The notes under the pieces are model-generated. The model worked only from the letters and a program-made list of their open reading frames with translations. It did no database searches and was not told the DNA's origin. A DNA stretch of 64,000 nucleotides, taken from NCBI GenBank assembly GCA_017656265.1, contig JACDOD010000004.1, forward strand, positions 186,001 through 250,000, read 5' to 3'. The DNA is from Bacillaceae bacterium. Its GTDB lineage: Bacteria; Bacillota; Bacilli; Bacillales; Alkalibacillaceae. This document shows positions 33,280 to 42,615 of this stretch, one piece after another (position 1 is the first letter of the stretch; each line of letters begins with the position of its first letter). Position numbers and translations under genes: made by a program.

Positions 33280-34833
33280 TTGAAAAGATATTTTATTTTT
33301 TACCTGATGATTATGATATTCCTTGCAGCCTGTGCGGATAGAAATATTGAAGATGCTGCAGGCAATACGGATGACGATAATCAATTAAGCCACGATGAGG
33401 AAAAGGATATGGAAGACGTATCAACGGAAGACAAGAAAAACAGAACTGAACCAGACCAAAAAAGTGTAACCTATGGTCCGGTTACCCTGATTGAAAGTGA
33501 AATCGATCAGGAAGCAATCGAAGCTTTTACTCCCAATACGCCCGAACCGGGGAATTACGCTAAGTATAAGATTGATCTTGAAGTGAAAGATGATGGCTGG
33601 CTTACTGTTCACGCCAAAATTGAAGTGGAAAACCTGTCAAATGATGCATGGGATCAAGTGGCTTTTTATTTTATTCCTCAGGCATTTTTAAAAGAAACAA
33701 AGCCAAAATTCATGGAAACACATGCAAATCTAGAAAATCTACTTGTTTTGCAGGATAAACAACCTTTGGATTATGAATTAAATCAGGGACAGTTAGTTAT
33801 TCACTTAAATCAGCAGTTTACCCCTGACACAAAGCAGACTTTTACCATTACTTATGATTATCAGCCAGCCCAAAAAGGACTCCGTTTAAAAAGAACGGAA
33901 GACAGCATCGTGTTAGCTCAATGGTATCCGATGCTGGCTGCCTACCAGAATGGATCATGGAACATTCATCCGTTTCATACGAATGGAGAATCTTATTTTA
34001 CGGGCCGCGGTGAATATCACATAACCTATCATTCTATGAAAAATTATTTAGTTGCCTCAACAGCGGTAAAGGATCCTAATGAGCCACATCAGGAATATGA
34101 GACTCAGGCAAAAAACGTTCCGGATTATTTAATTGCCTTTCTGGATCCGGAGCATTGGGAGATTATATCAAGTGAAGCGAACGGGAAGACAATTAGGCTG
34201 TTTTATCAAAAGGGGAATGATGAACAGGCGGTTAACTATCTGGAAACGGCCCGGCAGACTATAATAGATCTTGAACAATTAATAGGCATTTATCCGTATG
34301 AAGAACTGGACATCATTATGAACGGCGGTGGGATGGAGTACCCGGGCGTCATTGAAGCCGGAACATTTGCTTACCCATTTGTAAATGGAGAACATACACT
34401 CATACATGAAATCGCTCATCAATGGTTTTACTTTCAAGTCATGGATGATCCCTTTAACGAAGGATGGCTGGACGAAACATTAACAGAGCTGACAACAGCA
34501 GCTTACTTAATGGAAAAATATCAGGATAAAGAACGGGCCCTTCGCTACCCTAAAAATATAGGAGGACCAAAGGGGAATGAACAAATTACTGTCAATCAGC
34601 CTCTGAATGAATTTAAACAAAGTGGCTTTAAACTTATTTACGGGGATGCGGTCATCCGGCTCTGGAATTTCTTTGAATTAAACGGCGGTCATCAAGAAAT
34701 ATTTGACTTTCTGCAGAAGTATTATGAAACCTATCAGCACAAACAAGTAACAACTCAGGAGTTTGTCCGGTTTTTCCAGGCTTATTTTGTGGAAGATTAT
34801 GAAGAATTTTTAGATTGGTGGCTAGAATTCTAA
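33280..34833 (+). CDS. M1 family metallopeptidase, lipoprotein
   Basis: A 517-residue surface lipoprotein: signal peptide with lipobox FLAAC, an acidic linker (about 20-60), a beta-sandwich N-terminal domain, and an M1-type gluzincin domain with HEIAHQW (His376, Glu377, His380) and the third ligand Glu399 in EGWLDE. GGGMEYPG corresponds to the substrate-binding GxMEN of the family. It should cleave peptides at the cell surface, possibly feeding the App importer, which is inference. The TTG start follows AAGGAGG by 7 bases. A repeat hairpin directly follows the stop. Confidence 0.9.
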   Translation: MKRYFIFYLMIMIFLAACADRNIEDAAGNTDDDNQLSHDEEKDMEDVSTEDKKNRTEPDQKSVTYGPVTLIESEIDQEAIEAFTPNTPEPGNYAKYKIDLEVKDDGWLTVHAKIEVENLSNDAWDQVAFYFIPQAFLKETKPKFMETHANLENLLVLQDKQPLDYELNQGQLVIHLNQQFTPDTKQTFTITYDYQPAQKGLRLKRTEDSIVLAQWYPMLAAYQNGSWNIHPFHTNGESYFTGRGEYHITYHSMKNYLVASTAVKDPNEPHQEYETQAKNVPDYLIAFLDPEHWEIISSEANGKTIRLFYQKGNDEQAVNYLETARQTIIDLEQLIGIYPYEELDIIMNGGGMEYPGVIEAGTFAYPFVNGEHTLIHEIAHQWFYFQVMDDPFNEGWLDETLTELTTAAYLMEKYQDKERALRYPKNIGGPKGNEQITVNQPLNEFKQSGFKLIYGDAVIRLWNFFELNGGHQEIFDFLQKYYETYQHKQVTTQEFVRFFQAYFVEDYEEFLDWWLEF

Positions 34834-34843
34834 AGAGAAAAAT

Positions 34844-34925
34844 GGGCTGGGACAAAACTGTAAAAAGTAATGACAGATCCGAACGATATTCCATCATCAC
34901 ATGAATATCGTTTGGATCTTTTTGC
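34844..34925. repeat. Hairpin repeat copy with inverted core
   Basis: It opens with GGGCTGGGACAAAA like the others, but the inner stem (GATCCGAACGATATTC/GAATATCGTTTGGATC) reads as the reverse complement of the 27428 core. The right arm is missing. It probably serves as terminator of the M1 gene (TCTTTTTGCGTTTTT follows). Confidence 0.65.
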
Positions 34926-34989
34926 GTTTTTAAAAGGTTCGAACGTGCAATATTCGGGTCTTTTATCATCCTGCAAATGAAGGGAATGA

Positions 34990-35130
34990 TTATCCAGCTT
35001 CAGCGCCCAGCACCTCTAGCTGCTTTGGTCTCTGAAGGCGTGGGCACCCCTCCTCGGTGGCCCTCCAGCCGTTTTCGGGTCTAAGCGGGGAGCTTGCGTA
35101 TTTCTAATCAACATCCACCGCTTTCCACAT
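34990..35130. repeat. GC-rich intergenic repeat of Bacillaceae type
   Basis: The block from CCAGCTTCAGCGCCCAGC through GGCACCCCTCCTCGGTGG to GCGGGGAGCTTGCG is much richer in GC than its surroundings, lacks a reading frame, and resembles a dispersed repeat I recall from other Bacillaceae intergenic spaces. Only one copy is in this window. The remaining bases to 35355 hold no gene. Confidence 0.45.
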
Positions 35131-35355
35131 GCATGGCATAAGGCTTCCCTAAGGCTGCTCTTCGTTTGCCAGATTTGTTGAAAGAGTGCAAAATATGTAG
35201 TAATATGAACGAATAAGACTAAATGCTTAGAACCTTTTTACCAACAAATCAATCACTATTTTTCCTCATACATATGATGATTGACATGCCGTGAATAGGT
35301 CTCATTTATTACCGCCGCAATTATACGTTTTCCTCAAGAAGAAGAAGGTGACAAA

Positions 35356-37785
35356 ATGCCGGACAAATCGTATAATCTTCAACATTTATCTCTGATTTTT
35401 GAGAAAGTATCTGATCTTATTTTTTTAATGAAAATAGAGGGTCCTTCCCAATATCGATGTATACAAGTTAATCCTTCTTATTTAAATGTTACCGGGTTAA
35501 AAGAAGAACAGATGGTGGGAAAAAGAGTTGAGGACATTTTGCCGGAGGATCTGTCTGCTTACATAATGAATCAATATCAAAGGGCCATTGAGTTAAAGGA
35601 AACGATACAATATAACGAATATTTAATGGTAGATCACAATCGAGTTGTGGTCGAAACCACCTTAACCCCCATACTCAATCAAATGGGTGAATGCACACAC
35701 TTACTGGGGATTTCCCGTGATTTAACTCAGCGGCTGAATACGGAAGAAGAGCAAAAACGCCTCCTCTCAATTATCGAAGCAACACCCGATTTTATCGCTA
35801 CAGCTGATGCTGAAGGAAATGTTTTGTTTTACAATCGATCAGCCCGGAAAATTCTTGGGATTGGAGAAGATGATGATGTTTCGCATTTAACCATTCCTGA
35901 GACCCATCCGGAATGGGTTCGGGGCAAGATTCTCGGAGAAGCGCTTACCGTTGCGAAAGAAAAAGGCTATTGGAGTGGTGAATCTGCTTTTATTAGTACC
36001 ATTGGCAAAGAAACGCCTGTTTCACAGGTGATCATTGCCCATAAAAACAAAAAGGGTGATGTAGAGTATTTTTCTACAGTTGCCCGTGATTTGACATTAG
36101 AAAAACGAGCTGAGGAGAAAGAAAAAATCGCTGCCAAAGTTTTTGAAAATATCATGGATGGGGTCATGATAACGGATCGGAATAATTTTATTCAATTTGT
36201 CAATCCGGCATTCACCCGGATAACTGGTTATCAAGAAAATGAGGTTATTGGCAAAAAGCCGAGAATATTAAGTTCCGGGAAGCATGATGCTGATTTTTTT
36301 CAAACGATGTGGAATAGTATTCACAAGACAGGAATGTGGAAAGGGGAAATATGGAACAAAAAAAAGAATGGTGAACTTTATCTTGAAGAAATTACAATTA
36401 ATGCTTTGAAAGATCATAAAGGGCATGTCCGTCATTATGTTGCTATTTTTAAGGACATTACGGATAGGAAGTCCTTAGAGGAAAAATTGCAATTTCAGGC
36501 ACTTCACGATGATTTGACCAAACTTCCAAATCGTAATTGCTTTTATGAACAATTAAACAAAACCATCGAGCATGCCTCGAATACAAATGCTGCGTTTGGG
36601 GTTATTTTCTTAGACCTTGACCGGTTTAAGGAGATTAATGATACATTGGGGCACAGCGCAGGAGACGAATTATTAAAAGCGGTTGCTGATCGATTAAGAC
36701 AAACGGTAAGACAAAGTGATCTTGTAGCTAGACTTGGTGGAGACGAATTTGTTGTTATTCTTCAACATTTAAACAAGAGCAGCGATTGTATTAAGGTAGC
36801 AGAAAAAATCAAGGATAGTTTTTCAAAACCATTCTTATTAGGTGATTATGATTTATATATAACTCCAAGCATGGGTATAAGTGTTTTTCCAGACAACGGA
36901 AAGGACGCAGAAACGCTTGTTAAGCATGCAGACACAGCCATGTATCAGGCAAAACAGCATGGAAAAAATACGTTTAAATTTTTCAGCAGTGAATTTGATG
37001 ATGAATCCTTTGAAAGGCTTATGCTGGCAAGTGATTTAAGAAAAGCCATTGATCGGACGGAGTTTATCCTGCATTATCAGCCCCAATTTTCGCTACATAC
37101 AGACGAACTGGTTGGGTTTGAAGCTTTAATCAGATGGAATCACCCTAAGAAGGGGATGATCCCTCCTGGTTCATTTATACCGTTAGCAGAAGAAACTGGG
37201 ATGATTATCCCAATCGATCAGTGGGTGCTGCGGGAGGCGTGTCTCCAAAATGTGAAATGGCAACAGCAGGGGTATAAACCGGTCAGAATATCGGTGAATC
37301 TATCCATGCTCCAATTTCAGCGTCAAAATGTATTTGAACTGATCCAGTCAATTCTGAAGGATACAGGACTGGACCCGCATTATCTGGAAATCGAATTAAC
37401 CGAAAGTATCATTATGGATAATCCCGAAATCACTTCTAAAAACATTCAACAATTAAAAACAATCGGTGTTCAAATTTCTCTGGATGACTTTGGCACCCAT
37501 TATTCCTCATTAAGTTATTTAAAACGGCTGTCGCTGGACCGATTAAAAATTGATCAGTCATTCATGCGGGATTTAGCTGACAACAAAGATGATCAAATTA
37601 TCGTACAGACGATGATTCAATTGGCCCATAACTTAAATTTAAGAGTTGTGGCAGAAGGTGCAGAACATCAGGAACATTTAGAGTTTTTAAAAAACCACAG
37701 GTGCGATGAAGTACAGGGTTATTACTACAGCAAACCTGTCCCAGCTATGGAGGCGGTAAAGTGGATTGAAAAAAGTTTCATGTAA
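35356..37785 (+). CDS. PAS-PAS-PAS-GGDEF-EAL cyclic-di-GMP enzyme
   Basis: An 809-residue soluble signalling protein. Three PAS domains (about 10-125, 135-255, 260-380) are followed by a GGDEF domain with intact GGDEF (461-465) and the inhibitory RxxD five residues before it (RQSD), and an EAL domain with EALIRWN (589), ELTES, DDFGTHYSSL and VAEGAE. Both synthesis and breakdown sites look active, so the PAS inputs probably set the balance. The ATG follows GAAGGTGAC. It may feed the riboswitch at 28951. A Spo0E-like gene follows by 48 bases. Confidence 0.95.
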   Translation: MPDKSYNLQHLSLIFEKVSDLIFLMKIEGPSQYRCIQVNPSYLNVTGLKEEQMVGKRVEDILPEDLSAYIMNQYQRAIELKETIQYNEYLMVDHNRVVVETTLTPILNQMGECTHLLGISRDLTQRLNTEEEQKRLLSIIEATPDFIATADAEGNVLFYNRSARKILGIGEDDDVSHLTIPETHPEWVRGKILGEALTVAKEKGYWSGESAFISTIGKETPVSQVIIAHKNKKGDVEYFSTVARDLTLEKRAEEKEKIAAKVFENIMDGVMITDRNNFIQFVNPAFTRITGYQENEVIGKKPRILSSGKHDADFFQTMWNSIHKTGMWKGEIWNKKKNGELYLEEITINALKDHKGHVRHYVAIFKDITDRKSLEEKLQFQALHDDLTKLPNRNCFYEQLNKTIEHASNTNAAFGVIFLDLDRFKEINDTLGHSAGDELLKAVADRLRQTVRQSDLVARLGGDEFVVILQHLNKSSDCIKVAEKIKDSFSKPFLLGDYDLYITPSMGISVFPDNGKDAETLVKHADTAMYQAKQHGKNTFKFFSSEFDDESFERLMLASDLRKAIDRTEFILHYQPQFSLHTDELVGFEALIRWNHPKKGMIPPGSFIPLAEETGMIIPIDQWVLREACLQNVKWQQQGYKPVRISVNLSMLQFQRQNVFELIQSILKDTGLDPHYLEIELTESIIMDNPEITSKNIQQLKTIGVQISLDDFGTHYSSLSYLKRLSLDRLKIDQSFMRDLADNKDDQIIVQTMIQLAHNLNLRVVAEGAEHQEHLEFLKNHRCDEVQGYYYSKPVPAMEAVKWIEKSFM

Positions 37786-37833
37786 GTGTTTTTTTTCTGT
37801 TTGCCTGGAAACCTTGAGCGGGGGTGGTTACTT

Positions 37834-38001
37834 TTGAATTGCAGCCTATTAATACAGGTAGAATCATTAAGAGAAGAGATGATTCAGTCGGGGGTAAACA
37901 AGGGGATAGGAATGGAACAAACTATAAAGACTTCTGAAGAACTGGATAAGATCCTGAACTTGTTCCAGGAATGTTCAATGACTTGTAATTTATTTAAATA
38001 A
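37834..38001 (+). CDS. Spo0E-like aspartyl-phosphate phosphatase
   Basis: A 55-residue peptide with the Spo0E pattern: IQVESLREEMIQSG in helix one and KTSEELDKILNLF in helix two, holding the SxxLDxxI motif that enters the active site of Spo0A-P. Members dephosphorylate Spo0A and delay sporulation, or act on other regulators. The TTG at 37834 follows GGGGGTGG by 7 bases and gives the usual small size. It is 48 bases after the GGDEF-EAL gene, so cyclic-di-GMP and sporulation control may be co-expressed. Confidence 0.8.
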   Translation: MNCSLLIQVESLREEMIQSGVNKGIGMEQTIKTSEELDKILNLFQECSMTCNLFK

Positions 38002-38095
38002 GTAAAAAATATGTTTGGTTTAAAGCCATGAATTTATCTAACTTGAGGTTCCGGGCAAATTTTCATCTGACAATAAAAAAAGGAGAAATGATAAT

Positions 38096-38590
38096 CTATT
38101 TCTCCAAAAAATTTCTGCCTCTTAATGTCTGGCAAACGGGATATCGCATTAAAAACTTAGAGAGCAACTGATTAACTTGCTTCATTTCATCTTCAGAAAA
38201 AATATTTTCAAGCTTTTTATAAAATTCCTGATCAATGCGTACAATTTTCTCGTATATTTCCCTGCCTTTTTCGGACAGTTCCAATAATACATACCTGGAA
38301 TCTTCTTCGCTTCTATATTTATTAATAAAACCTGCTTTAACCATACGATCGATTAATCTGGACGGACTTCCTTCCTCACATAATAGCAGTTCCCCAAGCT
38401 TTTTTAGTGATATGGGTTCCCATTCCTTTAACACTTGAATAACTTCTGACTGTGAGGAACTGATTCCTATTTTTTTATATTCTTCCTGCAATAGTCTGCT
38501 TCCTAACCTTTGTGTAGCCAATATGATGTATCGAAATTGTTCTGTTACGTAGCTGCTATCTTGTCTAATTTTGGACACCTCACCTTTCAT
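38096..38590 (-). CDS. MarR family transcriptional regulator
   Basis: A 164-residue winged-helix regulator: GISSSQSEVIQVLKEW, ISLKKLGELLLCEEGSPSRLIDRMVKAGF (recognition helix) and the wing RSEEDSRYVLLELSEKGREI. ATG 38590 is 7 bases after AAAGG. It is divergent from the serine hydrolase gene, and the space between carries copies of the palindrome ATGACATGTCAT, also present twice before the lactonase-like gene. Autorepression and control of both transcripts are therefore likely. Two cysteines (CEE and QTLRG preceded by C) could sense oxidants, which is speculation. Confidence 0.92.
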   Translation of the reverse strand: MKGEVSKIRQDSSYVTEQFRYIILATQRLGSRLLQEEYKKIGISSSQSEVIQVLKEWEPISLKKLGELLLCEEGSPSRLIDRMVKAGFINKYRSEEDSRYVLLELSEKGREIYEKIVRIDQEFYKKLENIFSEDEMKQVNQLLSKFLMRYPVCQTLRGRNFLEK

Positions 38591-38612
38591 TTTCAATCCT
38601 TTTTCATTTTAA

Positions 38613-38624
38613 ATGATGTGTCAT
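38613..38624. promoter_or_regulatory. MarR operator candidate near its own start
   Basis: ATGATGTGTCAT, two mismatches from ATGACATGTCAT, within an AAATGA/TCATTT palindrome, 23 bases upstream of the MarR start codon. Confidence 0.5.
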
Positions 38625-38649
38625 TTATATGCAATGAAATAAAATTGAT

Positions 38650-38708
38650 TTGACAATTAGAACATCAAAGGCTAAAATGAATGACATGTAAACTAATGAC
38701 ATGTCATT
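38650..38708 (+). promoter_or_regulatory. Serine hydrolase promoter with MarR palindromes
   Basis: TTGACA (38650-38655), 17 bases, TAAAAT (38673-38678) is a near-perfect promoter. ATGACATGTAAA (38681-38692) lies over the start point and the exact palindrome ATGACATGTCAT (38696-38707) right after, so bound repressor would block initiation. Confidence 0.75.
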
Positions 38709-38738
38709 TAAAATGAGTCGATTGAGAGGTTCTATTTT

Positions 38739-40544
38739 ATGAAAAAAATGATTTATTTTTTTGTCATTCTATTTTGTTTTAACCCTAGTGCTGTTTTTGC
38801 ACAAGAGTCTTTGGAACTTGAGGAACTCGTGGATAGTTTTTTTCAGGAAAAATTGAATGATGCAGAAATTCCAGGAGCAGTAATTGTCTTAATAAAGGAC
38901 GGAGAAGCGGTTTTAACAAAGGGCTATGGGTACGCAGATATCAATCATAAAATTCCGATGTCCAGCAAGACTTTAATGAATAATGGGTCCATTTCTAAAA
39001 TTTTTACAGCAACATCGATGATGCAACTTTATGAAGAAGGAAGACTAAAACTGGATCAAGATATTAAATCTTATTTGAAGCATCCAGGTATAGTAAATGA
39101 TTTACCAGATAATATTACCGTCCATCAGCTGCTAACTCATACAAGCGGTTTGGCGCACCGAGGTTTAGGAACAGCGGTTTCAAATCAAAATAGTCTGCCT
39201 TCGTTATCCGAATATTTATCTTCTGATGTAATTCATCAAATTGCAGATAGTGGAGAAGCCATGATTTATTCCAGTATAGGTATAGCTCTGCTGGGGCATT
39301 TAATTGAGGAGGTTACAAATGAAACGTATGATCAATACGTTACACAACATATTTTTCTTCCGCTGGAAATGAATCATTCAAGTACCAGACAGACGTTACC
39401 CCCGGATGTAAAAAAGAAAATAATGAAAAGATATCACTTAAACGGCAATTCTTTCCTGGAATATTCAAAAGATTATCTTTCTACGATCCCGCCTGCAGGA
39501 GGATTTTATGTCACTGCCGAAGACATGGAAAAGTTTCTTCTGTTCCATATTAATAAGGGGAAGATGGCTAACGGCCAACTATTAAAAGCTGAAACAATGA
39601 ACAAAATGCATGAACAGCAGGAAGCCCAGCATGAATCGTTACGAGGAAGGACGTATGGCTTTGCTGAAATGTTTATGAATGGAGAGCGGTTTATATTTCA
39701 AGATGGGGGTATCCCTGGAACAGATCTTCGCCTGTTTCTTGCACCAGAGCATAAATTTGGATTCTTTCTGGCATACAATACAAATAATTATGAGGTGAAA
39801 AAGGAATTTACGAGTGAGGTTGTAGATTTTTTATTTCCGCCAACTGAAAAGAACCTCATGGGAAATTTAATAGAAAAACATGTTCAGAGTAATGGAAGTC
39901 GTTGGGATGGACAGTATTCAATGTTAAGTTATTCAAGTAACTCAATTGAGAAATTTCTGTCGTTATTTCAGCAAATACCTGTCAGGTCAAATGGGAAAGA
40001 ACTCATATTTGGTTCGATAAGATATGATGCTTTAAAACATGGGGTTTTTAAAAGATCTGATCAACAAGAATATTTAATTACTGACCAGTCCCGTGATGGA
40101 AACAGTATGATATACAGAGGTACTGCATCCTACAAGAAATTGCACTGGTACGAAACTAATGGTTTTCACTTCAGTATACTGGCGTTTTGCTTACTGGTTT
40201 TTATAGGCACTTTAATAACTGTTCTAATAAGAAAGTATAAGCTAAAAAATCAGGAATTTAAAACATTTGGACTAGTTATCAGTCTATTCAATTTAATATT
40301 TATAGCAGGATTCTTTCTGGTTTTTTACCGCACGAATGAATGGGAATTTATTTACGGACTACCTTTATCTATAAAGTTAATCACATTATTGCCTCTGATT
40401 AATACCGGTTATATACTTGGATACTTTTTTATTCACTATAAACAGATAAAACAACATAAATTCCCCTTTGCATTTTTGATGTTTACCCACTTTCTATTTA
40501 TGGGGTGGTTGATGTATTGGAGAATAATAGGCTGGTATTTTTAG
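38739..40544 (+). CDS. Serine hydrolase (class C beta-lactamase fold) with membrane tail
   Basis: A 601-residue exported protein: signal peptide to about residue 22 (ending VFAQ), then a penicillin-binding/class C beta-lactamase type domain with the SxxK motif in NNGSISKIFTA (Ser near residue 85), a YSS motif (YSSIGIALLG) and HTSGLAHRG. After about residue 480 there are four membrane helices and a short end. Such anchored enzymes act on D-amino acid peptides, wall esters or unknown substrates outside the cell. It is the first gene of a MarR-controlled pair with the S33 hydrolase (21 bases apart). Confidence 0.9.
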   Translation: MKKMIYFFVILFCFNPSAVFAQESLELEELVDSFFQEKLNDAEIPGAVIVLIKDGEAVLTKGYGYADINHKIPMSSKTLMNNGSISKIFTATSMMQLYEEGRLKLDQDIKSYLKHPGIVNDLPDNITVHQLLTHTSGLAHRGLGTAVSNQNSLPSLSEYLSSDVIHQIADSGEAMIYSSIGIALLGHLIEEVTNETYDQYVTQHIFLPLEMNHSSTRQTLPPDVKKKIMKRYHLNGNSFLEYSKDYLSTIPPAGGFYVTAEDMEKFLLFHINKGKMANGQLLKAETMNKMHEQQEAQHESLRGRTYGFAEMFMNGERFIFQDGGIPGTDLRLFLAPEHKFGFFLAYNTNNYEVKKEFTSEVVDFLFPPTEKNLMGNLIEKHVQSNGSRWDGQYSMLSYSSNSIEKFLSLFQQIPVRSNGKELIFGSIRYDALKHGVFKRSDQQEYLITDQSRDGNSMIYRGTASYKKLHWYETNGFHFSILAFCLLVFIGTLITVLIRKYKLKNQEFKTFGLVISLFNLIFIAGFFLVFYRTNEWEFIYGLPLSIKLITLLPLINTGYILGYFFIHYKQIKQHKFPFAFLMFTHFLFMGWLMYWRIIGWYF

Positions 40545-40565
40545 GCGAAAGGGGGAGAAGAGCAA

Positions 40566-41585
40566 ATGATTAAAAAAATATTGGGCGGATACACTCCAGA
40601 AATTAAAGACGAGAATGGGAACCCTATTCCAAACAGCCTGGCACAGTTAGAAAAGATCCGCCTTGGAGGAATTGATCAATGGATAACGATTCGCAGTCAT
40701 AACAAAAGCCATCCGATTTTACTAATCCTTCACGGTGGACCAGGTGCATCCCAGACTGGGGCTTTTCGGAAGTATAACAGCAAGCTAGAAGAAATTTTTA
40801 CAGTAATTCACTGGGAACAAAGGGGATCTGCAAAAAGTTTTTCTGAACAAATACCTGATGAGACCATGACTCTATCGCAAATTCAACAGGATTTACATGA
40901 ATTAATAGAAAAGCTAAAAAAGAAATTTAATAAAGAAAAAATTTATTTGCTTGGTCAGTCAATAGGCGCTTTATATGGCTTGATTTATGCGCGTGAACAT
41001 CCTGACAATGTATATGCATTTGTGGGTGTGAATCAACCACTGAATCGGGCAGAAGAGGAAAAACTCTCATTTCACTACGTCCAGGAAACCGTTAATAAAG
41101 AAGGAACCAGAAAAGAAAAGAAATTAATGAAAAAAAATCCCATACTAAACCATGGCGGTTACCGTCATATGGATGGAGTTCTCATTCAAAGACGATTACT
41201 GACGAAATATGGGGGAGTTACGTATAGAAAAAATGCGATTTGGATACAACTTAGCTGCCTGTTAGCCTCAGAGTTAACACTTATGGATAAGTTTCGATTC
41301 CTTAAAGGACTAAAATATTCTATGGAAAAACTGTGGCCTGAACTGTTGATGGTTAATTTCTTTGATCAAGTAACATCATTTGATGTTCCGATATATTTGT
41401 GTATGGGCGAACATGATAAGATTGTACATCATTTTGCCAGAGATTATATTAAAAAAATGAATGCTCCAAGAAAGGAACTAGTTGTTTTTGAAGAGTCCGG
41501 GCATTTAGCTTGTTTTGAGGAACCGAATAAGTTTAATAGATTTATGATTGACAGGGTTTTAAGGAAAGAAGATAAGGATAAATGA
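40566..41585 (+). CDS. S33 proline iminopeptidase-like alpha/beta hydrolase
   Basis: A 339-residue alpha/beta hydrolase with the oxyanion pattern LILHGGPGAS and WEQRGSAKSF typical of prolyl aminopeptidases, nucleophile LLGQSIGALYG, acid GEHDKIVHH and histidine ESGHLACFEEP, so the triad is complete. No signal peptide. AGGGGGAG precedes the ATG, 21 bases after the serine hydrolase stop; the two share the MarR-controlled promoter. The substrate may be a peptide or a small ester or amide. Confidence 0.9.
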   Translation: MIKKILGGYTPEIKDENGNPIPNSLAQLEKIRLGGIDQWITIRSHNKSHPILLILHGGPGASQTGAFRKYNSKLEEIFTVIHWEQRGSAKSFSEQIPDETMTLSQIQQDLHELIEKLKKKFNKEKIYLLGQSIGALYGLIYAREHPDNVYAFVGVNQPLNRAEEEKLSFHYVQETVNKEGTRKEKKLMKKNPILNHGGYRHMDGVLIQRRLLTKYGGVTYRKNAIWIQLSCLLASELTLMDKFRFLKGLKYSMEKLWPELLMVNFFDQVTSFDVPIYLCMGEHDKIVHHFARDYIKKMNAPRKELVVFEESGHLACFEEPNKFNRFMIDRVLRKEDKDK

Positions 41586-41669
41586 TTACTTCCTGGCCTT
41601 CTAAAGTTACACGCAATTAGCTTTAGATGGCTTTATATTTGATTTTAAATAAAAAAATTGAAATAACAC

Positions 41670-41718
41670 TTGCAAATAAATGACATGTCATTTATTATGG
41701 AGATAGATGACATGTCAT
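41670..41718 (+). promoter_or_regulatory. Lactonase-like gene promoter with two MarR palindromes
   Basis: TTGCAA (41670-41675), 17 bases, TATTAT (41693-41698). A perfect 22-bp palindrome centred on ATGACATGTCAT fills the spacer (41675-41696) and a second exact copy lies at 41707-41718 over the transcription start. This is repressor geometry of the clearest kind. Confidence 0.8.
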
Positions 41719-41753
41719 TTATTTGTTCAATAATATCAAAAGGTGGTTTTTTT

Positions 41754-42566
41754 ATGAATACAAAGTTACATGTGTTGCACACGGGAAAAGTTTATGTGGA
41801 TCAAGCACTGGCTTATAAGGAAAAAACCCTTCATCCCATGGCTTACAGTGGATGGTTTCGCTCCAAAAAAAAGAAGAGCTGGGTTCCTGTATCGGCTTAT
41901 CTGATTGAACACGAGAAAGGATTAGCCTTAATTGACACAGGCTGGCATGAGGACATAAGAATAGACCAAAAAAAACATTTAGGCCGTATCCCTCATTCCA
42001 TGTATAAAGGTCAATTGCCTGAAGGAGAATCGATTATTGAACAATTAAATGATTTAGGCTATACGGATTATGATCTAGATTATGTGATCCTGACACATCT
42101 GCATTCCGACCATGTTAGTGGACTAAAGCATGTGAAAAACGCAAAAATGATCCTAACAAGTGAACCAGAGTGGGATACTGCTCAAAAAGATAAGCTAAGA
42201 TATATTGCATCTATGTGGGAAGGGGTAAATATCAATACCTTTCCTTTTGAACAAATACCGTTTGGGCCATATAAACAAGGGCTGGATTTATTTCAGGATG
42301 GAACGGTTTATTTAGTCTATACTCCCGGACACAGTAATGGTCAGATGTCGGTTCTGGTAAAGACATCAAAAGGATGGGTATTATTAGCAAGTGATGTCGG
42401 CTACTCAGAAAGATCATGGAAAGAATCTTTATTGCCTGGTGTAACAACGTCAAAAAAAGAAGCGAAGAAGTCTTTGGAATGGGTTAAAGAATTTTCATCA
42501 AGGGATGACTGTTATCAGGTTCTTGCTAATCATGATCCAATGATAACGCCGCAAGTTGTCCAATAA
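41754..42566 (+). CDS. Metallo-beta-lactamase fold hydrolase, AHL lactonase-like
   Basis: A 270-residue metallo-beta-lactamase fold protein with the two-zinc motif HLHSDH, then His in YTPGHSNGQMSV, Asp in LLASDVGY and His in LANHDP, the full ligand set of N-acyl homoserine lactonases such as AiiA. The N-terminal SAYLIEHEKGLALIDTG also agrees. ATG 41754 follows AAGGTGG; upstream in-frame codons lie inside the operators. No signal peptide. Lactone hydrolysis is likely; homoserine lactone as substrate is a guess. It is repressed, by inference, by the adjacent MarR protein. Confidence 0.88.
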   Translation: MNTKLHVLHTGKVYVDQALAYKEKTLHPMAYSGWFRSKKKKSWVPVSAYLIEHEKGLALIDTGWHEDIRIDQKKHLGRIPHSMYKGQLPEGESIIEQLNDLGYTDYDLDYVILTHLHSDHVSGLKHVKNAKMILTSEPEWDTAQKDKLRYIASMWEGVNINTFPFEQIPFGPYKQGLDLFQDGTVYLVYTPGHSNGQMSVLVKTSKGWVLLASDVGYSERSWKESLLPGVTTSKKEAKKSLEWVKEFSSRDDCYQVLANHDPMITPQVVQ

Positions 42567-42615
42567 ATCCCTTGTTCTGATGAACAAAGGTAAAATAAAC
42601 TAAGGAGTTTAAATC

